A stretch of 64,000 bases of DNA, from assembly GCA_963774745.1 (NCBI GenBank), contig CAVZGE010000005.1:62001-126000 (forward strand), given 5' to 3'. A program made the position numbers and the translations under genes. The DNA comes from Prado023 sp963774745 (GTDB lineage: Bacteria > Actinomycetota > Actinomycetes > S36-B12 > CAIYMF01). Below are positions 1 through 9,977 of the stretch, in pieces (position 1 is the first letter of the stretch; the number at the start of each line of letters is the position of its first letter). The notes under the pieces are model-generated. The model made no database searches and was not told the DNA's origin. It saw only the letters and a program-made list of their open reading frames with translations.

Positions 1-1
1 C

Positions 2-67
2 GTCTTCACCCTCGTGGTCAACATCATCAGCATCCGCATGGTCCGTCGGTTCCGGGAGGCCTACTGA
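2..67 (+). CDS. pstC: Phosphate ABC transporter permease PstC, 3' end only
   Basis: Only the last 21 codons are in the window. They read as a hydrophobic tail ending in a basic stretch (IRMVRRFREAY), as expected for the cytoplasmic end of a permease. The TGA stop overlaps the ATG of pstA by one base, a normal coupled arrangement in pst operons. The identity rests mainly on position directly before pstA and pstB. Confidence 0.75.
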   Translation, partial: VFTLVVNIISIRMVRRFREAY

Positions 68-975
68 TGCCCGCACCCACCGAGAAGTACAGTCCTGAGG
101 TCAAGCTGGCCGGCCGGCAGGCCAGCAACAGCGACAAGAACCGCAAGTCCCTGATCTTCCTGGGCATCCTCTGGTTCAGCCTGCTGGTCGCCTTCGGGTT
201 CCTGGTGACCCTGCTGGTGACCACGTTCCTCGACGGCATCGGCCGTTTCGACGCGCGGCTGTTCACGAACTACAACAACACCACGCCCGAGGACGCCGGT
301 GCCCGCGCGGGGATCCTCGGCTCGGTCATGGTGATCGCCTTCACGGCGCTGATGGCCATCCCGGTGGGCATCGGGGCCGCGCTGTACCTCGAGGAGTTCT
401 CGAACAAGGACCGCTGGTACAACCGGCTCTTCGAGCTGAACATCCAGAACCTGTCCGCGGTGCCGGCCATCCTCTACGGCCTGCTCACGCTCGGCCTCAT
501 GGGCGCCATGGGGTTCAAGGAGAAGAACATCGTCTTCGGGGGGGCCCTGGCCCTCGCCCTGCTGATCCTGCCGGTCATCATCATCACCACGCGCGAGGCG
601 CTGCGGGCGGTGCCCCAGGAGATCCGCGACGGCTCCCTTGCCCTCGGCGCGACGAAGTGGCAGACCGCCTGGCGCCAGACGCTGCCCGCTGCCCTGCCCG
701 GCATCTCGACCGGCACGATCCTGGCGCTCTCGCGGGCGATGGGCGAGGCCGCCCCGCTGCTGCTGCTCGGCGTCGCGGTGTACATCACCTACGACCCGAA
801 CGGCCTGATGAGCGGCTTCACGACCATGCCGATCCAGATCTTCAACTGGACCAGCGCCCCGCAGGAGGAGTTCAAGACCCTGGCGGCCGCGACCAGCATC
901 CTGCTGCTGACCATCCTGCTGGCGATGAACGGCATTGCCATCTACATCCGCAACAAGTTCGCGAAGCGTTGGTGA
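67..975 (+). CDS. pstA: Phosphate ABC transporter permease PstA
   Basis: Integral membrane subunit that, with PstC, forms the channel of the high-affinity phosphate importer. The 302-residue protein has about six hydrophobic segments. It carries the EAA-type cytoplasmic loop around residues 178-205 (EALRAVPQEIRDGSLALGAT) that contacts the PstB ATPase, and the family stretch NLSAVPAILYGLLTLG. The N-terminal 35 residues are polar and probably cytoplasmic. It lies between the pstC end (1-nt overlap) and pstB (7-nt gap), so the three are cotranscribed. Pst operons are usually controlled by a PhoR-PhoP/SenX3-RegX3 system; such a pair is present at 29.8-31.7 kb. Confidence 0.95.
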   Translation: MPAPTEKYSPEVKLAGRQASNSDKNRKSLIFLGILWFSLLVAFGFLVTLLVTTFLDGIGRFDARLFTNYNNTTPEDAGARAGILGSVMVIAFTALMAIPVGIGAALYLEEFSNKDRWYNRLFELNIQNLSAVPAILYGLLTLGLMGAMGFKEKNIVFGGALALALLILPVIIITTREALRAVPQEIRDGSLALGATKWQTAWRQTLPAALPGISTGTILALSRAMGEAAPLLLLGVAVYITYDPNGLMSGFTTMPIQIFNWTSAPQEEFKTLAAATSILLLTILLAMNGIAIYIRNKFAKRW

Positions 976-982
976 GGACGAC

Positions 983-1819
<837 letters not shown>

Positions 1820-1845
1820 TCGGCACCCGCAACCGGTCCGCGCAC

Positions 1846-2784
1846 TCAGTCGTGGGCCGGGGGGAGGTCGTGCTGCTCGGCAGCGACCGTGCGCACCGTG
1901 TGGTCGGTCGGCCGGTTGACCCAGGTGCGGTGGAACACGAAGAAGCTGCCCGGGGCCACGCGATGCAGGAACTTGGGGCCCCCCGCCGCTGAGCGCAGGG
2001 AGTCGAGCTGGCCGGGGATCACCGGTCGGTGCGAGCAGAGGGCGATCGGCCACGGCTGGTTGAACAGCTCGACCGTGCGGCCGAGCCCGGGTTCGGGATC
2101 GGCGAGGAACTCGTCCTCGCTGATCGTTGGCTCCAGCCGGATGCCGGACCCGAGCGCTGCAGCGGCCGGGCGCAGCGTGGCGAGGCAGCGCTCGGCGGCC
2201 GAGGAGTGCAGGTGCCGGATGCCGAACGCCTGGAGCAGCGGGATGAGCCGGGTGGCCTCCCACTCGCCGTGCGCGAGCAGGCCCCGGGCCGGGTCCGACC
2301 GGTCGCGGCCGGTGCGCTGCGCCCAGTCCGCACGCTTCTCGGCGCTGGTGTGCCGCAGCAGCACGAACGGGATGGTGGGTGGGGTCCGTGCGGCCAGCGC
2401 GATCAGCTGTCCGTCCCGGGGGTAGGTCATCACCGCGGCGGCCTCCTTGGGGTGCAGCCACCGCAGCCGGTCGACCTCCTTGTTCTCGGCGAACTCCCCA
2501 CCGACGACACTGGCCCGCCAGTACTCGACGGACTTGGGGGTGCCGTCGACCCGGTAGCGCTGGGTCGGCAGCGGCACGTCGAGGACCGGCGTGAAGCCGG
2601 TCTCCTCCACGGTCTCCCGGACGGCGGTCTCGATCGCGTGCTCCCCGGGCTCGAACTTGCCCTTGGGCAGGGACCAGTCCCGCCGCCGTCGCCGATGGAT
2701 GACGGCGACCTCGAGGTCCTTGCCCACGCCCCGGGTCAGCACGACCCCGGCGGCGCGGATCACGTCGCGTGCCGGACTGGACAT
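1846..2784 (-). CDS. mutT1: MutT1-like Nudix hydrolase fused to a histidine phosphatase
   Basis: Two-domain enzyme of the mycobacterial MutT1 type, which in characterised homologues hydrolyses 8-oxo-(d)GTP and diadenosine polyphosphates. The Nudix box is at residues 42-64 (core GEHAIETAVRETVEETG). A SixA-like histidine phosphatase domain follows, with RHTSA at 144-148 and a second conserved histidine in CSHRPV. The ATG at 2784 is only 2 bp after the stop of the CYTH/CHAD gene, so the two are coupled. Ppk lies just upstream on the same strand; the ppk-mutT1 pairing is also known in Mycobacterium, linking this enzyme to nucleotide and polyphosphate metabolism. Confidence 0.9.
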   Translation of the reverse strand: MSSPARDVIRAAGVVLTRGVGKDLEVAVIHRRRRRDWSLPKGKFEPGEHAIETAVRETVEETGFTPVLDVPLPTQRYRVDGTPKSVEYWRASVVGGEFAENKEVDRLRWLHPKEAAAVMTYPRDGQLIALAARTPPTIPFVLLRHTSAEKRADWAQRTGRDRSDPARGLLAHGEWEATRLIPLLQAFGIRHLHSSAAERCLATLRPAAAALGSGIRLEPTISEDEFLADPEPGLGRTVELFNQPWPIALCSHRPVIPGQLDSLRSAAGGPKFLHRVAPGSFFVFHRTWVNRPTDHTVRTVAAEQHDLPPAHD

Positions 2785-2786
2785 CG

Positions 2787-4370
2787 CTATCCCAGCTGCG
2801 TCTGCTTGCGCTGGCCCCGGACCGCCGGCCACTGCTCCTTCATCCGGATGCGCGCAATCAGCTCGCACTCCACCTCGTAGGCATGCAGCAGTCCCAGGGA
2901 GAACCCGGTGGGACCGTCGAAGTGCTCGGCGAGCTCGCGGCACGTCTCCTGGGCGATCGACGCGTCCTGGTGCTCGCCGAGCTGCTCGGTGACGTTGCCC
3001 AGAGAGGTCGCGAGCCCCTTCGCCGGCGCACCGAAGACCGGCACGAGCGCCTCGGCGGCGTAGCGCGCCCGCTTGGCGGTGATCCGGGTCTCGTGCCACT
3101 CGTCGGCCGGACCGTCGAGGGTCAGGGCCTTGACCTCGCGGGCCAGCCTGCGCCACGCCTTGTCGAAGAGCGGGGGCAGGGCGTCACGCGCCGGGGCCGC
3201 AGCGGCCTCGGTCAGGTGTGGGTTGGCGGCCGCGTCGACGAGGGCGTCGAGCAGGGCGAGGTGGCGCTCCGAGCGCATCGCCTCGAGCGCCTCGACCCGG
3301 CCGGCGTCCACCTTGGCCTGCATCAACGGGTCGACGTGGGCGTGGATGGTTGCGGCATCCGCCTCGCCGAGCTCGTCGGCGTGGGCGTCGAGCCGGGCGA
3401 GCAGGACCTCGGAGTCACGGCTGAGGCCGAGCTCCGAGGCGGCCCAGCCGAGCTCGTCGCGCAGGTGGCGCGACCAGTCCGGGTCCACCAGCGGGGAGAA
3501 CACCCGCAGGCCGCTGCGCAGGCGCCGGGCAGCAACGCGCATCTGGTGCACGGAGTCGGGCAGGTCGCGCCGCACGCGCACGTCCTGCAGCAGGAACCGG
3601 CGCACGTGGGTCAGGAGGTGGGCGTGCACGGCATCGCCGGCGGGATCGTCCGGGCTGACCGGCTGGGCCTCGGGGACGTCCGGGGCGGCCTTCGCGCCCG
3701 GTCCGAGCGCGCTGCCGAGCTTGGTGGCGGTGGTGGGGATCGCGCCGTGCGCGAGCAGCAGGTCGACGACCGGGTCGAGGGCGGTGGGATCGTCGCCCAG
3801 CGACGTGATCTGCAGCTCGCGGAAGCGGCCGGCCACCACCTCGCCGTCCATGATCGACACGACGTCGTCGACGAGCTCCGCGACGGGCCGGTCGTCGGCG
3901 CCGTAGAGGATCTGCGAGGTCCGCTGCGTGTGCAGCGTCGCCACCGGGACCAGCGGGTTGCCGCGCGCCAGGGCCGTGACCAGGTCGGCCAGCTCGGGCG
4001 GGACCTGGCCGGGCTCACCGGCGTCGAGGGGGAGGCGCACCTCATCCTCGGCCCCCGGTTGTGACCCCTCCACGGCCAGGGTGAGGTGCCAGCCCTCGTC
4101 CGGTCCGCCGGCCCGTCGGCGCAGGGCCGCCCCCCAGCGGATCAGGCGCAGGTCCTCGGTGTCGTGGTAGACGGCGTGCACCTGCACCGCAGGGCGGCGC
4201 TCGACCCGGGCGATCCCCGTGTCCACGGTCGTACCGGCCAGTCCGGGGACGAGACCCACGAGGTCGGGCATGCGGAACAGGGCGTGGACGCGCAGCTTGC
4301 GCCCCACTGCCCGGTCGGTGGTCGATGACTGGCTCACGTCGGCCTTCCGGTAGTGCGTCTCAGTGCTCAC
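2787..4370 (-). CDS. CYTH-CHAD domain protein (polyphosphate-associated)
   Basis: The 527-residue protein has an N-terminal CYTH-type (triphosphate tunnel) region, about 20-215, and a C-terminal CHAD region, about 235-510, rich in His and Arg (VHQMRVAARRLRSGLRVF, TRITAKRARYAAEALVPVF). CHAD domains bind polyphosphate, and the gene sits directly downstream of ppk, so a polyphosphate-related role is likely. Unusually, the N-terminal EXEXK signature of CYTH enzymes is not visible: the matching place reads RAVGRK (20-25), which argues against normal triphosphatase activity. The start is GTG at 4370; no strong ribosome binding site is seen. Confidence 0.88.
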   Translation of the reverse strand: MSTETHYRKADVSQSSTTDRAVGRKLRVHALFRMPDLVGLVPGLAGTTVDTGIARVERRPAVQVHAVYHDTEDLRLIRWGAALRRRAGGPDEGWHLTLAVEGSQPGAEDEVRLPLDAGEPGQVPPELADLVTALARGNPLVPVATLHTQRTSQILYGADDRPVAELVDDVVSIMDGEVVAGRFRELQITSLGDDPTALDPVVDLLLAHGAIPTTATKLGSALGPGAKAAPDVPEAQPVSPDDPAGDAVHAHLLTHVRRFLLQDVRVRRDLPDSVHQMRVAARRLRSGLRVFSPLVDPDWSRHLRDELGWAASELGLSRDSEVLLARLDAHADELGEADAATIHAHVDPLMQAKVDAGRVEALEAMRSERHLALLDALVDAAANPHLTEAAAAPARDALPPLFDKAWRRLAREVKALTLDGPADEWHETRITAKRARYAAEALVPVFGAPAKGLATSLGNVTEQLGEHQDASIAQETCRELAEHFDGPTGFSLGLLHAYEVECELIARIRMKEQWPAVRGQRKQTQLG

Positions 4371-4405
4371 GAGGGGCCCAGCATGCCACCCGAAGGTGAA
4401 CAGCC

Positions 4406-6547
4406 TCAGCCCGCGGGCGTGCGTCGCGGTCGCGCGGAGCGGACCTCGATCAGGTGCTCCTGGAGGTCACGGCAGGGCGCACCGTGCGCGTCCGTGGTGT
4501 GCGGGGTCCAGCTGCCGTCGGGCTGGCCGATCCAGGCCTTGGTGGCATCGTCGAAGCCCATGTCGATCAGCGTCGAGACCTGGGCGGCATGCTCGGCCCC
4601 GAGGCGCACGAGGACCTCGACCCGCCGGTCGAGGTTGCGGTGCATGAGATCGGCCGAGCCGATCCAGGTCTCGGTGTCCCCGGCGTTGGCGAACTCGAAG
4701 GCCCGGCTGTGCTCGAGGAACCGGCCCAGGACGGAGTGGACCCGGATGTTGTCGCTGAGGCCGGGAACCCCCGGACGGACGGCGCAGATGCCACGGACCC
4801 AGATGTCCACCGGCACCCCGGCCTGCGACGCGCGGTAGAGCGCGTCGATGATCGCCTCGTCGACCACGGAGTTGCACTTGAAGCGCACGCGTGCCACGTG
4901 GCCGGCCCGATGGTGGGCCACCTCGCGCTCGATGCGCTCGATCAGTCCGGTGCGGATCGAGTGCGGCGCCACGAGCAGGCGCTTGTACGTGGTGTTCATC
5001 GAGTAGCCCGACAGCACGTTGAACACGTTGGAGACGTCCTCGCCGACGGCGGGATCCGTCGTGAGCAGGCCCATGTCCTCGTAGAGCCGTGCCGTCTTCG
5101 GGTGGTAGTTGCCGGTGCCGATGTGCACGTAGCGCCGCAATCGCTCGCCGTCGTCGCGCACGACCATGCTCAGCTTGCAGTGGGTCTTCAGGCCCACGAG
5201 GCCGTACACCACGTGCACGCCCTGGCGCTCCAGCTTGCGCGCCCAGGAGATGTTCGCCCGCTCGTCGAACCGGGCCTTGATCTCGACGAGGGCCAGCACC
5301 TGCTTGCCTGCCTGGGCGGCGTCGATCAGGGCGTCGACGATGGGGGAGTCCCCCGACGTCCGGTACAGCGTCTGCTTGATCGCCAGGACCTTCGGGTCGG
5401 CGGCTGCCTGCTCGAGGAACCGCTGCACGCTGGTGGAGAAGCTGTCGTAGGGGTGGTGCAGCAGCACGTCGTGGTCGCGCATCGCCTCCAGGACGTCCGG
5501 GGGCGCTGCGGTCTCGACCTCGGACAGCTGCGGGCTGGTCTTGGGCAGGAACTTGGCCTCCTGGAGGTCCTCGCGGTCCAGGCCGACGATCGTCCAGAGA
5601 CCGGTCAGGTCCAGCGGACCGGGCAGGGAGAACACCTCCCCGTCGGAGATCCCCAGCTCGCGGACCAGCAGCTCGAGGACGTACGGGTCGATCGAGCGCT
5701 CGACCTCGAGGCGCACGGGCGGCCCGAACCGGCGCCGCATGAGCTCGCGCTCGAGGGCCTTGAGCAGGTTCTCGGCGTCGTCCTCCTCGACCTCGACGTC
5801 CTCGTTGCGGGTGACCCGGAACGAGTGCTGCTGGAGGATGTCCATCCCCGGGAACAGGTCGGACAGGTTCGCCGCGATGACGTCCTCGAGGGGCACGAAC
5901 CGCTCGGGACCGACCTGGAGGAACCGGGGCAGGCTCTGCGGCACCTTGACGCGGGCGAACAGCTCGGTGCCGGTGCCGGGGTTGCGGACCACGACTGCAA
6001 GGTTGAGGCTCAGCCCGGAGATGTAGGGGAACGGGTGGGCCGGGTCGACGGCCAGCGGGGTGAGGACCGGGAACACCTTGTCCGCGAAGGTGCGCTGCAG
6101 CGCGGCGCGCTCGTCGTCCGTGGCCTGGTGGTAGCGCAGGAGCTGGATGCCCTCGGCCCGCAGCCCGGGCAGGACGGAGTCGCCGAAGCAGGCCGCGTGC
6201 CGGTCCATGAGGGCGCGGGTCCGACTCAGGATCAGCTCGAGCAGGTCGCGCGGCATGAGCCCGCTGGCCGCCCGCACGGCGATCCCGGCATCGATGCGCC
6301 GCTTGAGGCCGGCCACGCGGACCATGAAGAACTCGTCGAGGTTGGACGCGAAGATGGCCAGGAACTTCGCCCGCTCCAGCAGCGGCAGCGCCTCGTCCTC
6401 CGCGAGCTCGAGCACCCGCTCGTTGAAGGCCAGCCAGGAGAGCTCGCGATCCGCGAAGCGGTTCGGCGGGAGCGGGGTGTCCGGCGGGGCTGGTGGCGTG
6501 GAGTCCTCGGCCGCCTGCAGACCCACGTCGGTCGCGGTGTCGGTCAC
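4406..6547 (-). CDS. ppk: Polyphosphate kinase 1
   Basis: Makes inorganic polyphosphate reversibly from ATP. The 713-residue product has the family layout: an N-terminal domain beginning near NRFADRELSWLAFNERVLE, a head domain, and two phospholipase-D-like catalytic domains. The autophosphorylated histidine region VHIGTGNYHPKTARLYEDMG is complete. The GTG start at 6547 is preceded by GGGAGGAG at good spacing, and homologues start here. It is 34 bp downstream of mshD and 35 bp upstream of the CYTH/CHAD gene on the same strand. Together with pstAB on the opposite strand this makes a phosphate-handling neighbourhood. Confidence 0.96.
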   Translation of the reverse strand: MTDTATDVGLQAAEDSTPPAPPDTPLPPNRFADRELSWLAFNERVLELAEDEALPLLERAKFLAIFASNLDEFFMVRVAGLKRRIDAGIAVRAASGLMPRDLLELILSRTRALMDRHAACFGDSVLPGLRAEGIQLLRYHQATDDERAALQRTFADKVFPVLTPLAVDPAHPFPYISGLSLNLAVVVRNPGTGTELFARVKVPQSLPRFLQVGPERFVPLEDVIAANLSDLFPGMDILQQHSFRVTRNEDVEVEEDDAENLLKALERELMRRRFGPPVRLEVERSIDPYVLELLVRELGISDGEVFSLPGPLDLTGLWTIVGLDREDLQEAKFLPKTSPQLSEVETAAPPDVLEAMRDHDVLLHHPYDSFSTSVQRFLEQAAADPKVLAIKQTLYRTSGDSPIVDALIDAAQAGKQVLALVEIKARFDERANISWARKLERQGVHVVYGLVGLKTHCKLSMVVRDDGERLRRYVHIGTGNYHPKTARLYEDMGLLTTDPAVGEDVSNVFNVLSGYSMNTTYKRLLVAPHSIRTGLIERIEREVAHHRAGHVARVRFKCNSVVDEAIIDALYRASQAGVPVDIWVRGICAVRPGVPGLSDNIRVHSVLGRFLEHSRAFEFANAGDTETWIGSADLMHRNLDRRVEVLVRLGAEHAAQVSTLIDMGFDDATKAWIGQPDGSWTPHTTDAHGAPCRDLQEHLIEVRSARPRRTPAG

Positions 6548-6581
6548 GGACGGACTCCTCCCGGTGCGGTGTCCCTGGAGT

Positions 6582-7574
6582 CTATCGACGGAACAGCGTG
6601 TCGCTGTCCCAGGGAGCGAACCCCAGTGCCTTGTAGAGGCGCAGTGCCGCCGCGTTGTCCGCATCGACGTAGAGCAGGGCTGCGGACAGGCCCAGGTGGC
6701 GCAGGTGGTGCAGGCCGGCGAGGGTGAGGCTGCGGCCCAGGCCCTGGCCGCGCATCTGCGGATCGACACCCACCACGTAGACCTCGCCGATCGGCTCGTG
6801 GGCGTGCTCGATGGGGGCCGGGTGACCGTCCCCGGCGTGGCTGTGCCCGGGCTCATCGAGGTGGTGGTGGCCGTGACCGTGGCTGTGCACCTTGGTCCAG
6901 TGGAACCCGGCGAGCCGTCCGTCGGGTGCCTGGGCGATGAGGAAGCCGTTGGGATCGAACCACGGCTCGGCCATCCGCTGCTCCAGGTCGGCCCGCACCC
7001 ATCCGCCCTGGTCGGGCAGGTCGATGAACGCCGCAGCGTTGAGGGCCAGCCAGTCGGGGATGTCGCGGGTGGCGTCGAACGTGCGCAGGGTGATCCCGGC
7101 GGGGAGCTCGACCGGGTCCAGCGGCGCGTAGAGGGAGCGCCGCAGCTGCCAGAGCCGGCGGACGCGGTGGAAGCCGTGCGCGGCAGCAAGCTCGTGCGCG
7201 GCGGCATCGGCACCATGGGCCCAGAGGCGCAGTCGCCCGGGGTGCGGTCCGGCCAGTGCGACGAGCTCGTCGACCAGCAGGCCGCCCAGGCCGCGGCGGC
7301 GCGCTGCCGGGCTGACCGCGAGCTCAGCGGCCGGTCCCTCGGCTGCGTCGCTGACGTCGAGGTGCGCGTAGCCGAGCAGGCCGGGTGCTCCTGGCTGCTC
7401 GGCCAGCAGGTGCCGGGAGTCGCTGCCCCCGTGGCGCAGGTGCAGCACCACGTGCTCGCTGAGGGGGTAGGCGCCGTCGGCGCGGGCCGACTCGTCGGCC
7501 AGGGCCAGGGCGGCGGCGACCTCCTGGTCGGTCAGGCGGGGCGTGACCCGGATGCGGACGTCGGGTGCACTCAC
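6582..7574 (-). CDS. mshD: Mycothiol synthase MshD with a histidine-rich loop
   Basis: Acetyltransferase that acetylates Cys-GlcN-Ins in the last step of mycothiol synthesis. Two GNAT domains are visible: residues 1-150 (RRRGLGGLL acetyl-CoA loop) and 160-330 (GVDPQMRGQGLGRSL). The family stretch GFHWTKVH is followed by an insertion at about 230-260 with 11 histidines; the M. tuberculosis enzyme, as I recall it, has only a short turn there. The GTG start overlaps the glnR stop by 4 bp (GTGA), so translation is probably coupled. The pairing glnR-mshD is conserved in actinobacteria. Confidence 0.93.
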   Translation of the reverse strand: MSAPDVRIRVTPRLTDQEVAAALALADESARADGAYPLSEHVVLHLRHGGSDSRHLLAEQPGAPGLLGYAHLDVSDAAEGPAAELAVSPAARRRGLGGLLVDELVALAGPHPGRLRLWAHGADAAAHELAAAHGFHRVRRLWQLRRSLYAPLDPVELPAGITLRTFDATRDIPDWLALNAAAFIDLPDQGGWVRADLEQRMAEPWFDPNGFLIAQAPDGRLAGFHWTKVHSHGHGHHHLDEPGHSHAGDGHPAPIEHAHEPIGEVYVVGVDPQMRGQGLGRSLTLAGLHHLRHLGLSAALLYVDADNAAALRLYKALGFAPWDSDTLFRR

Positions 7575-8299
7575 CGCACGGGTTCGCGCAGCGTCGCTGC
7601 GGTCGCGACATCCAGGACCTCGTCCTGGCGCGGCGGGACGAATCGGTACCCCACGTTGCGGACAGTGCCGATCAGCCCCTCGTGCTCCGCACCGAGCTTG
7701 GCCCGCAGGCGGCGCACGTGGACGTCAACCGTGCGCGTGCCGCCGAAGTAGTCGTAGCCCCAGACCTCCTGGAGCAGCTGGGCCCGGGTGAACACCCGGC
7801 CGCCGTGGCTGGCCAGGAACCGCAGGAGCTCGAACTCCTTGAAGGTCAGGTCGAGGCTGCGGCCCCGGATGCGCGCGCTGTAGGCGCTCTCGTCGATCAC
7901 GAGGTCGCCGAGGCGCATCTCGCCGTCGGTGTCGGCCTCGTCGGCCACGATCACCCGGCCGATGGCCAGTCGCAGGCGAGCCTCGACCTCCGCGGGGCCG
8001 GCCGCGTCGAGCAGGACGTCGTCGATGCCCCACTCGGCGTTGACAGCCGCGAGGCCGCCCTCCGTGGTGATCAGGATGACGGGGCAGTCGACGCCGGTCT
8101 GGCGGATCAGGCGGGTCAGGGCGCGGATGTGGGCGAGGTCGCGACGGCCGTCGATGAGCAGCGCGTCGGACTTCGGGGCGTTGAGCAGGGCGCTGGCCTC
8201 GGCGGGGAGGACGCGCACGTGGTGGGCGAGCAGGCCGAGGGCCGGCAGGACCTCCCCGGAGGGGCCCAGCGAGGCCGTCATCAGCAGCAGCCTGCTCAT
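7571..8299 (-). CDS. glnR: GlnR-type orphan response regulator (nitrogen control)
   Basis: OmpR-family DNA-binding protein of 242 residues that closely matches remembered Streptomyces GlnR, the master regulator of nitrogen assimilation. The receiver domain is atypical: the N-terminal acidic pair is missing (MTASLG) and the conserved lysine position is not basic, while an Asp remains in LLIDGRRD, so phosphorylation-independent action is likely. The winged helix at about 140-230 contains LTFKEFELL, RAQLLQEVWGYDYFGGTRT and VDVHVRRLRAKLG. The ATG at 8299 has GGAG seven bases upstream; the longer in-frame N-terminus to 8344 does not look conserved. It is divergent from the thioredoxin-like gene, as in Mycobacterium. 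Confidence 0.93.
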   Translation of the reverse strand: MSRLLLMTASLGPSGEVLPALGLLAHHVRVLPAEASALLNAPKSDALLIDGRRDLAHIRALTRLIRQTGVDCPVILITTEGGLAAVNAEWGIDDVLLDAAGPAEVEARLRLAIGRVIVADEADTDGEMRLGDLVIDESAYSARIRGRSLDLTFKEFELLRFLASHGGRVFTRAQLLQEVWGYDYFGGTRTVDVHVRRLRAKLGAEHEGLIGTVRNVGYRFVPPRQDEVLDVATAATLREPVR

Positions 8300-8397
8300 G
8301 GGCGGACTCCGATCCGTTGGCGAAGGGGAGCGTTCTCTGGGCACGAGGATACCCCCGGTTGGGAATCACCACCCGGCCCGGAGGTGTTGTACCGGCC

Positions 8398-8970
8398 ATG
8401 ACCGGCGTCTACGTGCTCCTCGTCGTGCTCGGTGCGGCGACCCTGTTCGGGCTCTGGCGGCAGCGCACCGATGGCCGGATGCGGCAGGTGGCGACTGCCC
8501 CGATGGCGGCTCCCAGCCCGAGCGAGGCGCCCGGTGGGGCGGCCACAGCGGTGGCGGGCGGTGGTGCCCGGGAGGTGGACGGTGTGACCGGGGACGATTC
8601 CGAGCCGCTGATCGTCGACGGGCATCCGCTCGCGGTCGTCGACCACACCGTGATCCCCGCCGCTGATGTCCTGGGTCCGGCCGACCTGGGCCAGCCGCTG
8701 GGTGAGCGGGCAACCCTGCTGCAGTTCTCGTCAGCGTTCTGCACGCCCTGCCGAGCCACGCGGGTGGTGCTCGGCGACGTGGCCGCCATGGTGCCCGGCG
8801 TGGTGCACCTCGAGGTCGACGCCGAGTCCCACCTGGACCTCGTGCGCCAGCTGGACATCACCCGCACGCCGACCGTGCTGGTCCTGGACTCGGCCGGGCG
8901 GATCCGCACGCGCGCCACGGGCGCCCCCCGCAAGGCCGACGTGATCGCGGCACTGGGAGAGGTCGTCTGA
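8398..8970 (+). CDS. Membrane-anchored thioredoxin-like protein
   Basis: A 190-residue protein with an N-terminal membrane segment (about 3-18, VYVLLVVLGAATLFGLW) and a C-terminal thioredoxin fold holding the redox motif FCTPC and the cis-proline region ITRTPTVLVLD. It probably acts at the outer face of the membrane in thiol-disulfide exchange. The middle 40 residues are Pro/Ala-rich linker. GGAGG lies 13 nt before the ATG. Its position divergent from glnR-mshD matches the M. tuberculosis gene called thiX, supporting orthology; the substrate is unknown. Confidence 0.85.
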   Translation: MTGVYVLLVVLGAATLFGLWRQRTDGRMRQVATAPMAAPSPSEAPGGAATAVAGGGAREVDGVTGDDSEPLIVDGHPLAVVDHTVIPAADVLGPADLGQPLGERATLLQFSSAFCTPCRATRVVLGDVAAMVPGVVHLEVDAESHLDLVRQLDITRTPTVLVLDSAGRIRTRATGAPRKADVIAALGEVV

Positions 8971-9065
8971 CGGCTGCCAGCGCGCGGTGAGCCACCGACC
9001 CGGAGCGGCCCACGGCGCTGGAGCAATGGCTGGCTGGGCCGTGGCCGGGTCAGAGCTGCGCGCTC

Positions 9066-9977
9066 TCAGCCGCGTCTGCGGAGCAGCACGCCCGTGGCGA
9101 TCTCGAGCACGCACAGGGCGGCCAGGCGGACCGTGCGGCCGTCGGGGGTGTCGGCGCTCGCGTCCACCTCGGTGATGTCCAGGCTGACCACGCGGGGATC
9201 GCGCCCGGCCGCCCGGGCGGCGGTGAGCAGCTCGCGGGCGCTGATCCCGCCGGGCAGCGACGCGGGGCATGCCGGGGCGATGCTCCGGTCGCAGACGTCG
9301 ATGTCGAGGTCGACATGCACGCGGCCTGTCGGACCGTCTCCGGCGACCTCCAGCGCCTCGGCCATCGCGTCGGCGATCGGCCGGCGCTCGAGCTCCCCGC
9401 GGCTGATCACGGTGATGCCGAGATCCCGGGCTCGGGCGGCGTAGGCGGCGGAGTTGGCGAAGTCGCTGATCCCGATCTGCACCACACGGCGGCCGTCGAG
9501 GCCCGCCTCGACCAGCCGCCGCACCGGGGACCCGTTGGAGCGCCCATCACGCAGGTCGTGGTGGGCGTCGAGCGTGATCAGCCCGTCGGCGCAGGCGCCG
9601 TGGGCCACCGCGAAGGTGATCGAGTTGTCCCCGCCGAGGGCCAGCACGGGGGCACGCGGGAACAACCGGACCGCGTCGATCGTGTCGCGCTCGCCGGCTG
9701 GGGTGTCCGGGTCGGACTGGTCGCCGAGATCGACGAGCATGAGCTCGGTGAGGTCGACATCCGCGGACGCCACGTAGGTGGAGTAGCGCGCCAGCGCGGC
9801 GCGGATGGCGGCTGGTGTCGTGTCGGCGCCAGTCGGCGAGATCGAGGTTCGGTGCGCGGGGACTGCCAGCAGTGCCATCTCGACCGGCCGCGGGGAACGG
9901 CTGGATGGCCACCGGTGCTCCTCGGTGCACGCCTGGATCCAGCCGGACGCCCGCGGCCAGTTCGGGTCCTCAGCCAT
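9066..9977 (-). CDS. hutG: Formimidoylglutamase (ureohydrolase family)
   Basis: Last enzyme of histidine degradation: hydrolyses N-formimidoyl-L-glutamate to glutamate and formamide. The arginase-fold metal ligands are visible as GGDNS, DAHHD and DLDIDVCD, with a closing SLDITEVD that supplies the acidic substrate residues. Length is 303 residues, normal for the family. Family motifs alone would not separate it from agmatinase; the assignment rests on being the fourth gene of a hut operon, overlapping hutI by 8 bp (9970-9977). It converges on the thioredoxin-like gene 95 bp away. Confidence 0.88.
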   Translation of the reverse strand: MAEDPNWPRASGWIQACTEEHRWPSSRSPRPVEMALLAVPAHRTSISPTGADTTPAAIRAALARYSTYVASADVDLTELMLVDLGDQSDPDTPAGERDTIDAVRLFPRAPVLALGGDNSITFAVAHGACADGLITLDAHHDLRDGRSNGSPVRRLVEAGLDGRRVVQIGISDFANSAAYAARARDLGITVISRGELERRPIADAMAEALEVAGDGPTGRVHVDLDIDVCDRSIAPACPASLPGGISARELLTAARAAGRDPRVVSLDITEVDASADTPDGRTVRLAALCVLEIATGVLLRRRG

